Source: Candidatus Omnitrophota bacterium (GTDB taxonomy: Bacteria > Omnitrophota > Gorgyraeia > JACOVV01). From it: 6,151 bases of DNA. Made by a program: the position numbers and the translations under genes. The notes beneath the pieces were generated by a model. That model was not told the DNA's origin and searched no databases. It saw nothing but the letters and a program-made list of their open reading frames with translations. Numbering within the stretch: the stretch's first letter is position 1; every line of letters begins with the position of its first letter. Below, piece by piece: positions 1 to 5,923 of this stretch. The DNA is taken from positions 1-6,151 of the forward strand of contig JAHFFC010000061.1 of the NCBI GenBank assembly GCA_023248175.1, written 5' to 3'.

Positions 1-316
1 AACGCACTCCCTGATACCACTTGCACGGACGAAGACAGGCATACAGCCCCAACTCCTGCCGAAGGGCAACATTCACCGATCGGAAACCGCTCCCGACAGG
101 GGTGGTAATCGGCCCCTTGATGGCAACTTTGTTCTTTCGAACAGACTCCAGAACTTTCTCCGGCAACGGCGTACCATACTTTGCCAGCGCCGCACTCCCC
201 GCCTCTACTTCATCCCAAATAATAGAAACACCGGTTGCATGGATGATTTGTTTCATCACCTCGGCCAGCTCCGGACCGATACCATCGCCGGGAATCAGTG
301 TGACATGGTAAGACAT
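1..316 (-). CDS. NAD-type isocitrate dehydrogenase, N-terminal part (runs off the window)
   Basis: The first 105 residues of an isocitrate/isopropylmalate dehydrogenase family protein are present; the rest lies beyond position 1. The start [16 protein letters not shown] contains the family's N-terminal GDGIGPE motif (residues 10-16). The substrate loop reads [19 protein letters not shown] (68-86), followed by LYACLRP (91-97). Ser80, Asn82, Arg86 and Arg96 match the serine, asparagine and arginines that bind isocitrate in isocitrate dehydrogenases. Isopropylmalate dehydrogenases lack this Ser-x-Asn pattern, so isocitrate is the likelier substrate. The TTPVG-GFRS-N spacing resembles the NAD-dependent, mitochondrial IDH3-like class; cofactor choice is inferred, because the NAD(P)-discriminating residues are outside the window. 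The enzyme would oxidatively decarboxylate isocitrate to 2-oxoglutarate in the cytoplasmic TCA cycle. The ATG at 316 has a GGAG at 325-328, 8 nt upstream. A 158-bp repeat-filled gap separates it from pilT, so it may or may not share that transcript. Confidence 0.87.
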   Translation of the reverse strand, partial: MSYHVTLIPGDGIGPELAEVMKQIIHATGVSIIWDEVEAGSAALAKYGTPLPEKVLESVRKNKVAIKGPITTPVGSGFRSVNVALRQELGLYACLRPCKWYQGVR

Positions 317-340
317 ACTTTACACTCCACGCAAAAGGCA

Positions 341-474
341 AAATTCCAAATAACAAATTACAAACAAATAACAAATTCCAAGCTCCAAATTCCAAACTTA
401 GTTTTTGTTTGAAACTTGTTATTTGTGATTTGGAATTTATTTGTTACTTGTGATTTGTTATTTGTTTTTTGTTT
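341..474. repeat. AT-rich imperfect inverted repeat between pilT and the isocitrate dehydrogenase gene
   Basis: Almost the whole gap between the two genes is low-complexity sequence with strong strand asymmetry. On the plus strand the left half (341-398) is nearly all A, C and T, and the right half (401-474) nearly all T, G and A. The halves are imperfect reverse complements: CAAATAACAAAT followed by Y-ACAA occurs in the left arm and in the reverse complement of the right arm, and AAATTCCAA also occurs in both. Within the left arm the words CAAATAACAAAT and CCAAATTCCAA recur, so it is also internally repetitive. It has no coding potential that I would trust. I have an unverified recollection of similar 'CAAATTCCAAATAACAAA' intergenic repeats in environmental genomes. 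It could fold in RNA and might affect readthrough from pilT, but it lacks the GC-rich stem plus U-run of a classic terminator. Confidence 0.75.
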
Positions 475-1530
475 TTAAAGCGTCATCAACCGATCTGGTT
501 CTTTCATCCGGCACTGTGCATCTTCCTTAGTAATAATCCCGTGACGAAAAAGCTCGGCGATACTTTTATCTAAACTCCTCATCTTCTGGGTGCCGCCTGT
601 TTGAATCACATTTGGAATCTGTTCTGTTGCTCCCTCGCGAATCATATTCCGGACGGCGGGGTTTGTGACCATGATTTCTGTAGCCACCACACGTCCCGGT
701 CCACTGACCCGTTTGAAGAGCTGTTGACAAATGACCCCCTGAAGACACCCAGCCAGTTGAATCCGAACCTGCTCTTGCTGATACGGCGGAAATACATCTA
801 CAACGCGGTCGATGGTCTGAGAGGCATCGGGGGTATGAAGTGTGGCTAAAACCAAATGCCCTGTTTCGGCAGCCGTCAGGGCTGTCTGGATCGTTTCAAG
901 ATCCCTGAGCTCACCGACGACAATCACGTTGGGATCTTGGCGTAGAGCCCGTCGAAGTGCCTCCGCGAAAGACCGAGTATCTGAGTAGACCTCTCTCTGC
1001 TTAATAATACTCTTCTTACTGTGATGCACATATTCAATGGGATCTTCAATGGTAACAACCAAACATTCCCTCTCGGAATTAATCAAGTCTACCATTGCCG
1101 CAAGAGTCGTTGTCTTCCCAACACCGGTAGGCCCCGTTACTAAAATCAAACCGCTCGTTTTCCTGGCTAGTTCGGTGACAACTTCGGGAAGTTCCAATTC
1201 CTGCAGTGTCCTGATTTTGATCGTCACTAACCGCATCGCGGCTTCCGTCATCCCCCGCTGGCGGTGAATGTTGGCGCGGACTCGATGCTCCCCCTCTATT
1301 GTGAAAGAAAAATCCATCTCCAAGTCTCGTTTGAATTGCTGCTGTTGTTCCTCGCTTAACACCGAAAAAATCAAACTCTCCGTCAAACCCGCATCGAAAA
1401 CACCAAACTCTTTCATGGGTGACAATTTTCCATCCACTCGAACCACCGGTGGGGAATCAGCCAATAGGTGCAAATCTGAAGCACGGTTAGTTACTGCAGC
1501 TGCGACAAGCTGTTTGATATTGACAGTCAT
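475..1530 (-). CDS. pilT: PilT-family type IV pilus retraction ATPase
   Basis: A 351-residue secretion ATPase of the PilT/VirB11 superfamily, full length for PilT (usually about 345-370). Residues 1-100 form the N-terminal PAS-like domain, with RASDLHL (16-22) and RVDG (31-34). The RecA-like domain has Walker A GPTGVGKTT (133-141, Lys139), the Asp box TIEDPIEYVH (160-169), Walker B NVIVVGELRD (201-210, Glu207 as catalytic base) and the His box TGHLVLATLHT (223-233). PAVRNMIREG (291-300) matches the conserved AIRNLIRE motif that distinguishes PilT from PilB-type extension ATPases and is needed for retraction. PilT forms a cytoplasmic hexamer at the base of the pilus and powers pilin depolymerisation, giving twitching motility, adhesion or DNA uptake. 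The ATG overlaps the aminotransferase stop (ATGA) and has GGAGG 4 nt upstream. No other pilus gene is visible, so its partners must be encoded elsewhere. A PilU-like paralogue cannot be fully excluded. Confidence 0.95.
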   Translation of the reverse strand: MTVNIKQLVAAAVTNRASDLHLLADSPPVVRVDGKLSPMKEFGVFDAGLTESLIFSVLSEEQQQQFKRDLEMDFSFTIEGEHRVRANIHRQRGMTEAAMRLVTIKIRTLQELELPEVVTELARKTSGLILVTGPTGVGKTTTLAAMVDLINSERECLVVTIEDPIEYVHHSKKSIIKQREVYSDTRSFAEALRRALRQDPNVIVVGELRDLETIQTALTAAETGHLVLATLHTPDASQTIDRVVDVFPPYQQEQVRIQLAGCLQGVICQQLFKRVSGPGRVVATEIMVTNPAVRNMIREGATEQIPNVIQTGGTQKMRSLDKSIAELFRHGIITKEDAQCRMKEPDRLMTL

Positions 1531-1540
1531 AGTCCCTCCA
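1527..1540 (-). promoter_or_regulatory. pilT start: ATGA overlap with a strong ribosome-binding site
   Basis: The pilT ATG (1530-1528) and the aminotransferase TGA (1529-1527) overlap as ATGA. GGAGG lies at 1539-1535, inside the last codons (Glu-Gly) of the aminotransferase, with a 4-nt spacer. This fixes the pilT start and predicts coupled translation of the two genes. Confidence 0.85.
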
Positions 1541-2693
1541 CGAATTTTTTCAGACGTTTCATTCCCTCATGAATATCACTCATGGACACAGCAAAGCTAA
1601 GTCGAATTCCGTATCGGTCGCCGAATGCCTCACCGGGAACAGTAACTACTCCGGTCTCTTCCAGAAGCCGCGTGGCAAAAGTGACTGAATTCATTGCCGT
1701 TTTTGAAACGTCACAAAAAACATAAAACGCCCCCTTCGGAGGGAAAAACTGAATATTCTTGATCGTCCCAAGCTCTGAGAGCATCAGGGACCGACGTTCC
1801 TGCAGAGGAGCCAACAGGTTCAGCACTTCTTTTTCATCCGCCTTAATGGCGGCTAACGCCCCCTTCTGACTCATCGAAACCGGATTGGATGTCGAGTGGC
1901 TTTGATAATTGGTAACCGCTTTGACGACCCATTCCGGGGCGCCGAAGTAGCCAATACGCCACCCGGTCATCGAGAAACTTTTTGAAACTCCATTGACTGT
2001 TGCTGTCCTGCAATTAATATCTTTTCCAAAAGAAGCGATTGAGTAATGCTTGGCCCCCTCGTATAAAATTTTTTCGTAAATTTCATCACTGATGCAGAAT
2101 AGATCCTTCTCAGAAATCACATTGGCGATCGCCTGCAACTCTTCTTCTGAATAAACAGTTCCTGTTGGATTGGAGGGGCTGTTCAACAGTAACAACCGTG
2201 TTTTGGAAGTAATTTTTTGCCGGAGTTGATCCGTCGTTATTTTGTACTGAGATTGAGGTGAGGTAGGAATCGTCACTGGAATGGCTTGAGCCAAGCGGAC
2301 CATCTCAGGATAACTGACCCAGTACGGAGAAGGAAAAAGAACTTCATCCCCTGCGTCGCAGAGAACCTGGATGAGGTTAAACAGTGAATGCTTGGCGCCG
2401 CAGGAGACAACGATCTGATGAGGCGCATAGCTCAGGCCATTTTCCCTTCGAAACTTTTCGGAAATCGCTTCTTTGAGCTCGGCGATTCCAGCGGCAGGGG
2501 TGTATTTGGTAAAACCCTGGTCCAAGGCGGCAATGGCGGCTTTTTTAATAAAATCCGGAGTGTCGAAATCGAGCTCCCCCGCTGCAAAATTAACGATCGG
2601 TTTGCCTTGGGCTGCCAACTGCCGGGCCCTGGCGGTCATTTCAAGTGTCGCAGAGGAACTCAAATCACGAACACGTTTGGCGAGTCTTATCAT
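1527..2693 (-). CDS. aspC: Class I PLP-dependent aminotransferase, aspartate aminotransferase-like
   Basis: A 388-residue fold-type I, PLP-dependent aminotransferase, probably the subgroup I-beta aspartate aminotransferase typified by the Thermus enzyme. It would move the amino group between aspartate/glutamate and 2-oxo acids in the cytoplasm; prephenate may be a second substrate in this group. Visible motifs: SSSATLEMTAR (12-22), YTPAAGIAELKEA (64-76), SCGAKHSLFNL (97-107; Lys101 corresponds to the substrate-recognition lysine of the Thermus type), YWVSYPEM (124-131), SPSNPTG (172-178, Asn175), SDEIYEKI (202-209, Asp203 contacts the PLP ring nitrogen), VSKSFSMTGWRIGY (236-249, Lys238 is the Schiff-base lysine) and GIRLSFA (362-368, Arg364 binds the substrate carboxylate). 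The usual GEPDF motif reads GELDF (39-43). The ATG at 2693 fits the family N-terminus, although no Shine-Dalgarno precedes it and it lies 29 nt inside rplQ, so it probably relies on translation coupling. Exact substrate range is unproven. Confidence 0.9.
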   Translation of the reverse strand: MIRLAKRVRDLSSSATLEMTARARQLAAQGKPIVNFAAGELDFDTPDFIKKAAIAALDQGFTKYTPAAGIAELKEAISEKFRRENGLSYAPHQIVVSCGAKHSLFNLIQVLCDAGDEVLFPSPYWVSYPEMVRLAQAIPVTIPTSPQSQYKITTDQLRQKITSKTRLLLLNSPSNPTGTVYSEEELQAIANVISEKDLFCISDEIYEKILYEGAKHYSIASFGKDINCRTATVNGVSKSFSMTGWRIGYFGAPEWVVKAVTNYQSHSTSNPVSMSQKGALAAIKADEKEVLNLLAPLQERRSLMLSELGTIKNIQFFPPKGAFYVFCDVSKTAMNSVTFATRLLEETGVVTVPGEAFGDRYGIRLSFAVSMSDIHEGMKRLKKFVEGL

Positions 2694-3177
2694 GCAGGTT
2701 GAGGTGTAAAAACTTTTTCAAGCTCTTGAAAAAAGAAGGCTTCTCTTCAACAGCAACTTCCTTAGCAACTTCCTTTTTTTCTTTTGCTTCTTTGGTTTCC
2801 ACTGATGGCTTTTCTTCCAAAGGAAACTCCACCCATTCCAACAGGGCCATGGGGGCAGCGTCTCCCTTTCGGGGCATCAATTTAATAATCCGTGTATAGC
2901 CCCCCTGTCTGCACTTAAAAAGAGGCGCCAGCAGATGAATGAGCCGATGGACTAATTCCCGACTCTGAAGCGATTCAAAAGCCATCCGCTGAGCAGACAC
3001 ATCACCCCGTTTGCCAAGAGTCATCAGGCGGTTGGCTAATCGGGAAGCCACCGCGGCTTTTGGAAGTGTCGTCTGGATACGATTTCTCAAGACTAAACTC
3101 CTCACCAAGCTATTTACTGTCGCTTTGCGATGAGAATTTTGCCGGTTTAGTCGTGAACGCTGTACTCGATGCCTCAT
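2665..3177 (-). CDS. rplQ: 50S ribosomal protein L17 with a charged C-terminal extension
   Basis: A 170-residue L17, a component of the large ribosomal subunit near the peptide exit tunnel. The core covers about residues 1-117: MRHRVQRSRLNR at the start, HRKATVNSLVRSL (16-28), RNRIQTTLPKA (31-41), and the C-terminal GGYTRI (92-97) that closes the family domain, ending near LEWVEF. Bacterial L17 is usually about 116-130 residues, so roughly 50 residues are extra. The extension is rich in Lys and Glu (120-150), contains EEKPS twice (121-125 and 144-148), and ends in a hydrophobic/basic stretch SFFKSLKKFLHLNL (148-161). Its start overlaps the rpoA stop (ATGA). Only a weak GGTGG precedes it, so coupling to rpoA is likely. 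Its last 29 nt overlap the aminotransferase start in another frame. The core assignment is firm; the role of the tail is unknown. Confidence 0.95.
   Translation of the reverse strand: MRHRVQRSRLNRQNSHRKATVNSLVRSLVLRNRIQTTLPKAAVASRLANRLMTLGKRGDVSAQRMAFESLQSRELVHRLIHLLAPLFKCRQGGYTRIIKLMPRKGDAAPMALLEWVEFPLEEKPSVETKEAKEKKEVAKEVAVEEKPSFFKSLKKFLHLNLHDKTRQTCS
2752..2775. repeat. 12-bp tandem duplication within the rplQ extension
   Basis: AGCAACTTCCTT occurs twice in perfect tandem (2752-2763 and 2764-2775, plus strand). On the coding strand this encodes the Lys-Glu-Val-Ala repeat in the L17 tail. It is in frame (12 nt, four codons), so copy-number change would lengthen or shorten the tail without a frameshift. 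Confidence 0.85.
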
Positions 3178-4181
3178 CCCACCACCTGCTTCTGTTGTTC
3201 TCTGAACTTTGCGAATTTATCCAGATTCATTCCCAAAGAAAGTCCCATGTTTTTGAGAATGACTCCAATTTCCGCCAGCGATTTTTTCCCAAAGTTCCGA
3301 TATTTCAACATTTCCGGCTCCTCCTTTTGCACTAAATCGGCGATGGTCTTGATGTTGGCTTCTCTCAGACAATTGGTGCTGCGAACCGAGAGTTCCAGAT
3401 CCGAAACAGGCTGTTTTAATTTATTCCATAATTCCATTTCTTCTTGAGTTGTTTCCGAAGTCTCCTGTTCTTCAGTGATGCCGTCGGGGTTGATAAAAAC
3501 GTTCAAATGATTCTGAAGAACGACCGCCGCGTGAGCCAATGCATCTTTCGGATGAATCGCGCCGTTGGTCCAAATCTCAAGAATCACTCTGTCGTAATCA
3601 GTCATTTGCCCGACACGGGTATTTTCCACTAAATAGTTGATCCGTGTCACTGGAGAAAAGATCGAATCAATTGGAATTACACCGATTGACTGATCTTCTT
3701 TCTTATTTCTCTCCGCTGGAAGATAACCTTTTCCTTTTCCCACTTCCATCTCTATATAAAGTTTTGCCGGCTTGCTGATATTACAGATGACCAGATCTGG
3801 ATTGATAATTTCAATCGTCTCAACCGATGTGATATCTTTTGCCAGAACAGTCCCTTTCTTATCTGTTTTGAGGGTGATGGTCCTGGGACCCTCTGCGTAG
3901 GAGCGAAGCACCAGCCTCTTAATGTTGAGGATAATCTCAGGGACATCCTCAATCACCCCTGGTATGGAAGAAAATTCATGAAGAACTCCTTCGATTTTAA
4001 TGGCTGTGACAGCGCTCCCCTCAATGGACGAAAGCAGCACTCGACGGAGCGCATTGGCGATCGTGGTCCCATACCCGCGCTCAAAGGGTTCCGCGATAAA
4101 TTTCCCGTAAAGGGGTGTGAGAGTTTTTTCATCACACTCGACTCGTTTGGGCATTGCAAAGTTTTTCCAGGAGCTACCCAT
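3174..4181 (-). CDS. rpoA: DNA-directed RNA polymerase alpha subunit
   Basis: A 335-residue alpha subunit, full length for bacteria (329-340). The N-terminal dimerisation and assembly domain (about 1-235) contains EPFERGYGTTIANALRRVLL (31-50), the core of the alpha dimer interface, and VLHEFSSIPGVIEDV (66-80), which contacts beta. An acidic/Gln-rich linker (about 236-252, EEQETSETTQEEME) leads to the C-terminal domain: LELSVRSTNCL (262-272), IADLVQ (280-285), NFGKKSLAEI (296-305) and LSLGMNL (314-320). Arg267 corresponds to the E. coli Arg265 that binds UP-element DNA, so activator and UP-element contact functions look intact. Alpha nucleates assembly of the core polymerase. The ATG at 4181 is preceded by a perfect AAAGGAGG at 4198-4191. 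The gene is separated from rpsD by 177 nt filled by a palindromic element, unlike the short gap usual here, and overlaps rplQ by 4 nt. Confidence 0.98.
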   Translation of the reverse strand: MGSSWKNFAMPKRVECDEKTLTPLYGKFIAEPFERGYGTTIANALRRVLLSSIEGSAVTAIKIEGVLHEFSSIPGVIEDVPEIILNIKRLVLRSYAEGPRTITLKTDKKGTVLAKDITSVETIEIINPDLVICNISKPAKLYIEMEVGKGKGYLPAERNKKEDQSIGVIPIDSIFSPVTRINYLVENTRVGQMTDYDRVILEIWTNGAIHPKDALAHAAVVLQNHLNVFINPDGITEEQETSETTQEEMELWNKLKQPVSDLELSVRSTNCLREANIKTIADLVQKEEPEMLKYRNFGKKSLAEIGVILKNMGLSLGMNLDKFAKFREQQKQVVG

Positions 4182-4190
4182 TCGTTATAC

Positions 4191-4198
4191 CCTCCTTT
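4191..4198 (-). promoter_or_regulatory. Ribosome-binding site of rpoA at the edge of the repeat element
   Basis: AAAGGAGG on the minus strand, 9 nt before the rpoA ATG. Its first A residues belong to a TATTAAA (minus strand) that is shared by both repeat copies, so the repeat ends where the Shine-Dalgarno begins. It fixes the start at 4181. Confidence 0.85.
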
Positions 4199-4361
4199 AA
4201 TACTGTTGTCATTCTGAGCGAAGCGAAGAATCTCGTTTTAGATCCTTCGACTCGCCCCCGCAGCTTTGCTTCGCAAAGCGAAGCAGCGGGGGCTCGCTCA
4301 GGATGACATTCAGCCAGCAAACTTACGTTCACTTCATTCTGTAAGTTTGGGCTGAATGTCA
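4196..4361 (-). repeat. Composite palindromic intergenic element, copy A (rpsD-rpoA)
   Basis: The element fills the space from the rpsD stop to the rpoA ribosome-binding site. On the plus strand it has: a 15-nt arm TGTCATTCTGAGCGA (4207-4221) whose complement is at 4294-4308 (one mismatch); an inner hairpin CGAAGAATCT / AGATCCTTCG (4224-4233 / 4240-4249, 9 of 10 paired); a GC-rich hairpin GCCCCCGC / GCGGGGGC (4254-4261 / 4286-4293) with a further GCTTTGC-TTC-GCAAAGC stem inside it; and a terminal hairpin (4304-4361). Copy B lies at 5924-6101 in the same orientation. The shared left boundary is TTTAATA (4196-4202). There is no transposase inside, so it looks like a REP- or MITE-like non-autonomous repeat. 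In RNA it would be a multi-hairpin structure in the operon mRNA. No U-run follows any stem in the transcript sense, so I do not call it a terminator. Confidence 0.85.
4304..4361 (-). other. Terminal stem-loop of element copy A, including the rpsD stop codon
   Basis: TGACATTCAGCC (4304-4315) pairs perfectly with 4350-4361, and CAAACTTAC (4318-4326) pairs perfectly with 4341-4349. Only an AG bulge (4316-4317) breaks the stem, and the loop is 14 nt. The outermost three pairs on the right side, 4359-4361, are the rpsD TGA stop codon in transcript sense. In mRNA the stem would therefore begin at the stop codon itself. Confidence 0.85.
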
Positions 4362-4991
4362 CTTTGAATACAACTCAATAATCAACTGTTCCTGTACAGG
4401 CAGTTGGATCTCTTCCCGTGTTGGCAGGCGATTGACCTGAACTGTCAAATTTGCCAGCTCCACCGTGAGCCATCCAGGAATTCCACGATCTTTGACGGTT
4501 TCAAAAACGTCGCGTATTCGTTTTAACACTTCATCCGCTCCCTTGATTTCGAGTTTGTCATTTTCCTTCACAGAATAAGAGGGAATGTTCACCCTTCCGC
4601 CATTAACCCAGACATAACCATGCAGAACCAATTGTCTGGCTTGGGCCCTTGAGGCAGCAAATCCTGTCCGGTAAACTACGTTATCCAGCCGCCACTCCAG
4701 AGATTGAAGCAATACGGTTCCCGTCACCCCTTTTGCTTTGGCGGCACGTTTGAAATAGAGACGGAACTGCCGCTCTAAGAGTCCAAATATCCTTTTGGCC
4801 TTCTGCTTTTCCCGAAGCTGTACTCCATAATCAGAAAGTTTCCTCTGATTCCTGGATTGTCCGTGTTGTCCCGGAGAATATTCTCTTTTGGAGACAGGAC
4901 ACTTATCGGTCGTACACTTTGTTCCCTTCAGGAACAACTTCTGATGTTCTCTTCGACAAAGACGACAAGATGGACCACTATACCGCCCCAT
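4359..4991 (-). CDS. rpsD: 30S ribosomal protein S4, zinc-binding form
   Basis: A 210-residue S4, the primary 16S rRNA-binding protein that starts assembly of the small subunit body. In E. coli it also represses its own operon; no such site is identified here. The start [15 protein letters not shown] is typical. Cys9, Cys12, Cys26 and Cys31 form the zinc ribbon known from the Thermus protein. YSPGQHG (38-44) and LREKQKAKRIFGLLERQF (59-76) follow. The S4 RNA-binding fold spans about 99-160, with RLDNVVYRTGF (101-111), SRAQARQLV (114-122), HGYVWVNG (124-131) and VNIPSYSV (134-141). The C-terminus LIIELYSK is normal. I chose the ATG at 4991 rather than the in-frame ATG at 5021: the longer version adds ten residues foreign to the family, and AAGGAGG lies 5 nt before 4991. 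The start overlaps the rpsK stop by one base (TAATG). The stop is the first codon of repeat copy A. Confidence 0.97.
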   Translation of the reverse strand: MGRYSGPSCRLCRREHQKLFLKGTKCTTDKCPVSKREYSPGQHGQSRNQRKLSDYGVQLREKQKAKRIFGLLERQFRLYFKRAAKAKGVTGTVLLQSLEWRLDNVVYRTGFAASRAQARQLVLHGYVWVNGGRVNIPSYSVKENDKLEIKGADEVLKRIRDVFETVKDRGIPGWLTVELANLTVQVNRLPTREEIQLPVQEQLIIELYSK

Positions 4992-5362
4992 TAGACCCTC
5001 CTTCGCTTTCTTGGGCGGCAACCATTATGAGGAATGGGAGTCACATCTTTAATGGCCGTGATATTCAGCCCCGCCGCCTGAAGCGCCCGAATGGCTGACT
5101 CTCTCCCGGCGCCGGGTCCCTTGACAAAAACTTCCACTTCCTTGACACCGTGATCCAATGCCTTTCTCGCGGCCATTTGCGCCGTAATCTGCGCCGCAAA
5201 TGGAGTTGACTTTCGTGATCCTTTAAACCCTGAATTTCCGGCACTGGCCCATACAACGGTATCCCCCTTTAAATCGGTGATAGTGACAATCGTATTGTTA
5301 AACGATGCCATTACATGAGCAATGGCTTTGGTGACTTGTCTTGCTGCTTTTTTAATTGCCAT
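4991..5362 (-). CDS. rpsK: 30S ribosomal protein S11
   Basis: A 123-residue S11, a platform protein of the small subunit next to S18, S6 and the mRNA exit region. Conserved blocks run through the whole length: [16 protein letters not shown] (15-30), [20 protein letters not shown] (38-57), [15 protein letters not shown] (80-94) and [17 protein letters not shown] (107-123), the universal S11 C-terminus. It is slightly shorter than the usual 127-130 residues because the basic N-terminal tail is short ([12 protein letters not shown]). The ATG at 5362 is 2 nt after the rpsM stop. AAGGGA in the last rpsM codons can serve as ribosome-binding site. The gene ends in TAATG, sharing one base with rpsD. 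Confidence 0.97.
   Translation of the reverse strand: MAIKKAARQVTKAIAHVMASFNNTIVTITDLKGDTVVWASAGNSGFKGSRKSTPFAAQITAQMAARKALDHGVKEVEVFVKGPGAGRESAIRALQAAGLNITAIKDVTPIPHNGCRPRKRRRV
4997..5003 (-). promoter_or_regulatory. Ribosome-binding site of rpsD embedded in the end of rpsK
   Basis: AAGGAGG on the minus strand, 5 nt before the ATG at 4991. It is formed by the last arginine codons of S11 (the RRRV terminus), which use AGG AGG. It decides the rpsD start and supports coupled translation. Confidence 0.85.
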
Positions 5363-5364
5363 GA

Positions 5365-5769
5365 TTATCCCTTTCCACGACTATCTGATTTTCTCAAAGT
5401 AGCCGCTCTCTTGACTCCAACCGTCTTGCGAGGACCTTTACGCGTCCGGGCATTGGTGCGTGTTCTCTGCCCGCGGACCGGCAATCCCTTTTTATGACGC
5501 AGCCCGCGCCAACAGCCAATTTCCATCAACCGCTTAATATGGCCGGAAACGTCGCGCCGCAGATCTCCTTCAACTTTATACTCCCGCTGAATCACCGAGG
5601 TGATCTTTGCCACTTCTTCATCCGTCAGATCCTTGGCCCGTTTATCAACACTGACCTGGACCTTCTGGAGGATTTCACGGGCTGTCATCGGACCAATGCC
5701 GTATAGGTATCGCAATGCTACTTCAATTCGCTTCTCTCTGGGTATGTCAACTCCAACGATTCTTGGCAT
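5365..5769 (-). CDS. rpsM: 30S ribosomal protein S13
   Basis: A 134-residue S13, a head protein of the small subunit that contacts the P-site tRNA and forms bridges to the 50S subunit. The start [19 protein letters not shown] and the helix-turn motif YLYGIG (21-26) are typical. The family signature is intact: [16 protein letters not shown] (86-101) followed by [16 protein letters not shown] (102-117). The protein is about 10-15 residues longer than most bacterial S13s. The extra part is the basic tail after residue 117 ([17 protein letters not shown]), consistent with the unstructured tail that reaches toward tRNA. The ATG at 5769 has AAGGGAAG just upstream and lies 16 nt after rpmJ. The stop is 2 nt before rpsK. 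Confidence 0.97.
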   Translation of the reverse strand: MPRIVGVDIPREKRIEVALRYLYGIGPMTAREILQKVQVSVDKRAKDLTDEEVAKITSVIQREYKVEGDLRRDVSGHIKRLMEIGCWRGLRHKKGLPVRGQRTRTNARTRKGPRKTVGVKRAATLRKSDSRGKG

Positions 5770-5785
5770 GCTCTTCCCTTCTTTA

Positions 5786-5899
5786 CTATCCCTGTTTTTG
5801 TTTGTGTTTTGGATTCGTGCAAATCACACGGACAACTCCGTTCCGTTTGATGATTTTGCACTTGTCACAAATTCTCCGTACGGAAGCTCTAACTTTCAT
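5786..5899 (-). CDS. rpmJ: 50S ribosomal protein L36, zinc-ribbon form
   Basis: A 37-residue protein, translated by hand as [17 protein letters not shown], then [20 protein letters not shown]. This is the usual L36 length and sequence. Cys11, Cys14, Cys27 and His32 form the zinc-binding set, so this is the zinc-dependent form rather than the Cys-free paralogue. L36 binds 23S rRNA in the large subunit. Its place between infA and rpsM is the standard order. A purine-rich AGAAAGAAGAG precedes the ATG. The 199-nt space to infA is filled by repeat copy B. The gene ends 16 nt before rpsM. Confidence 0.96.
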   Translation of the reverse strand: MKVRASVRRICDKCKIIKRNGVVRVICTNPKHKQKQG

Positions 5900-5923
5900 C
5901 CGTTCACTCTTCTTTCTAAAATT

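Noticed and set aside
21..311. Plus-strand open frame of 96 codons
   Set aside because: It is antisense to the clearly recognisable isocitrate dehydrogenase N-terminus, has no ribosome-binding site that I can see, and resembles no family.
2665..2820. Frameshift or pseudogene in the L17 tail
   Set aside because: The frame is open and the tandem repeat is a multiple of three; the long tail and overlap are odd but no disrupted motif is visible.
4196..4361. Hairpins as intrinsic terminators within the operon
   Set aside because: No run of U follows any stem in transcript sense, and rpoA and rplQ downstream are essential members of the same operon.
4174..4362. Minus-strand open frame covering the repeat between rpsD and rpoA
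   Set aside because: It is almost entirely palindromic repeat, differs in frame and content from copy B, and overlaps the rpoA start; there is no sign of selection for a protein.
4992..5021. A ten-codon N-terminal extension of S4 starting at the ATG at 5021
   Set aside because: The added residues come from the end of rpsK in another frame, do not match the S4 family, and the strong AAGGAGG serves the ATG at 4991.
4362..5769. S4 autoregulatory pseudoknot near rpsM or within the operon
   Set aside because: The rpmJ-rpsM gap is only 16 nt and I could not find a convincing pseudoknot; the known E. coli site is not conserved widely enough to assert it here.
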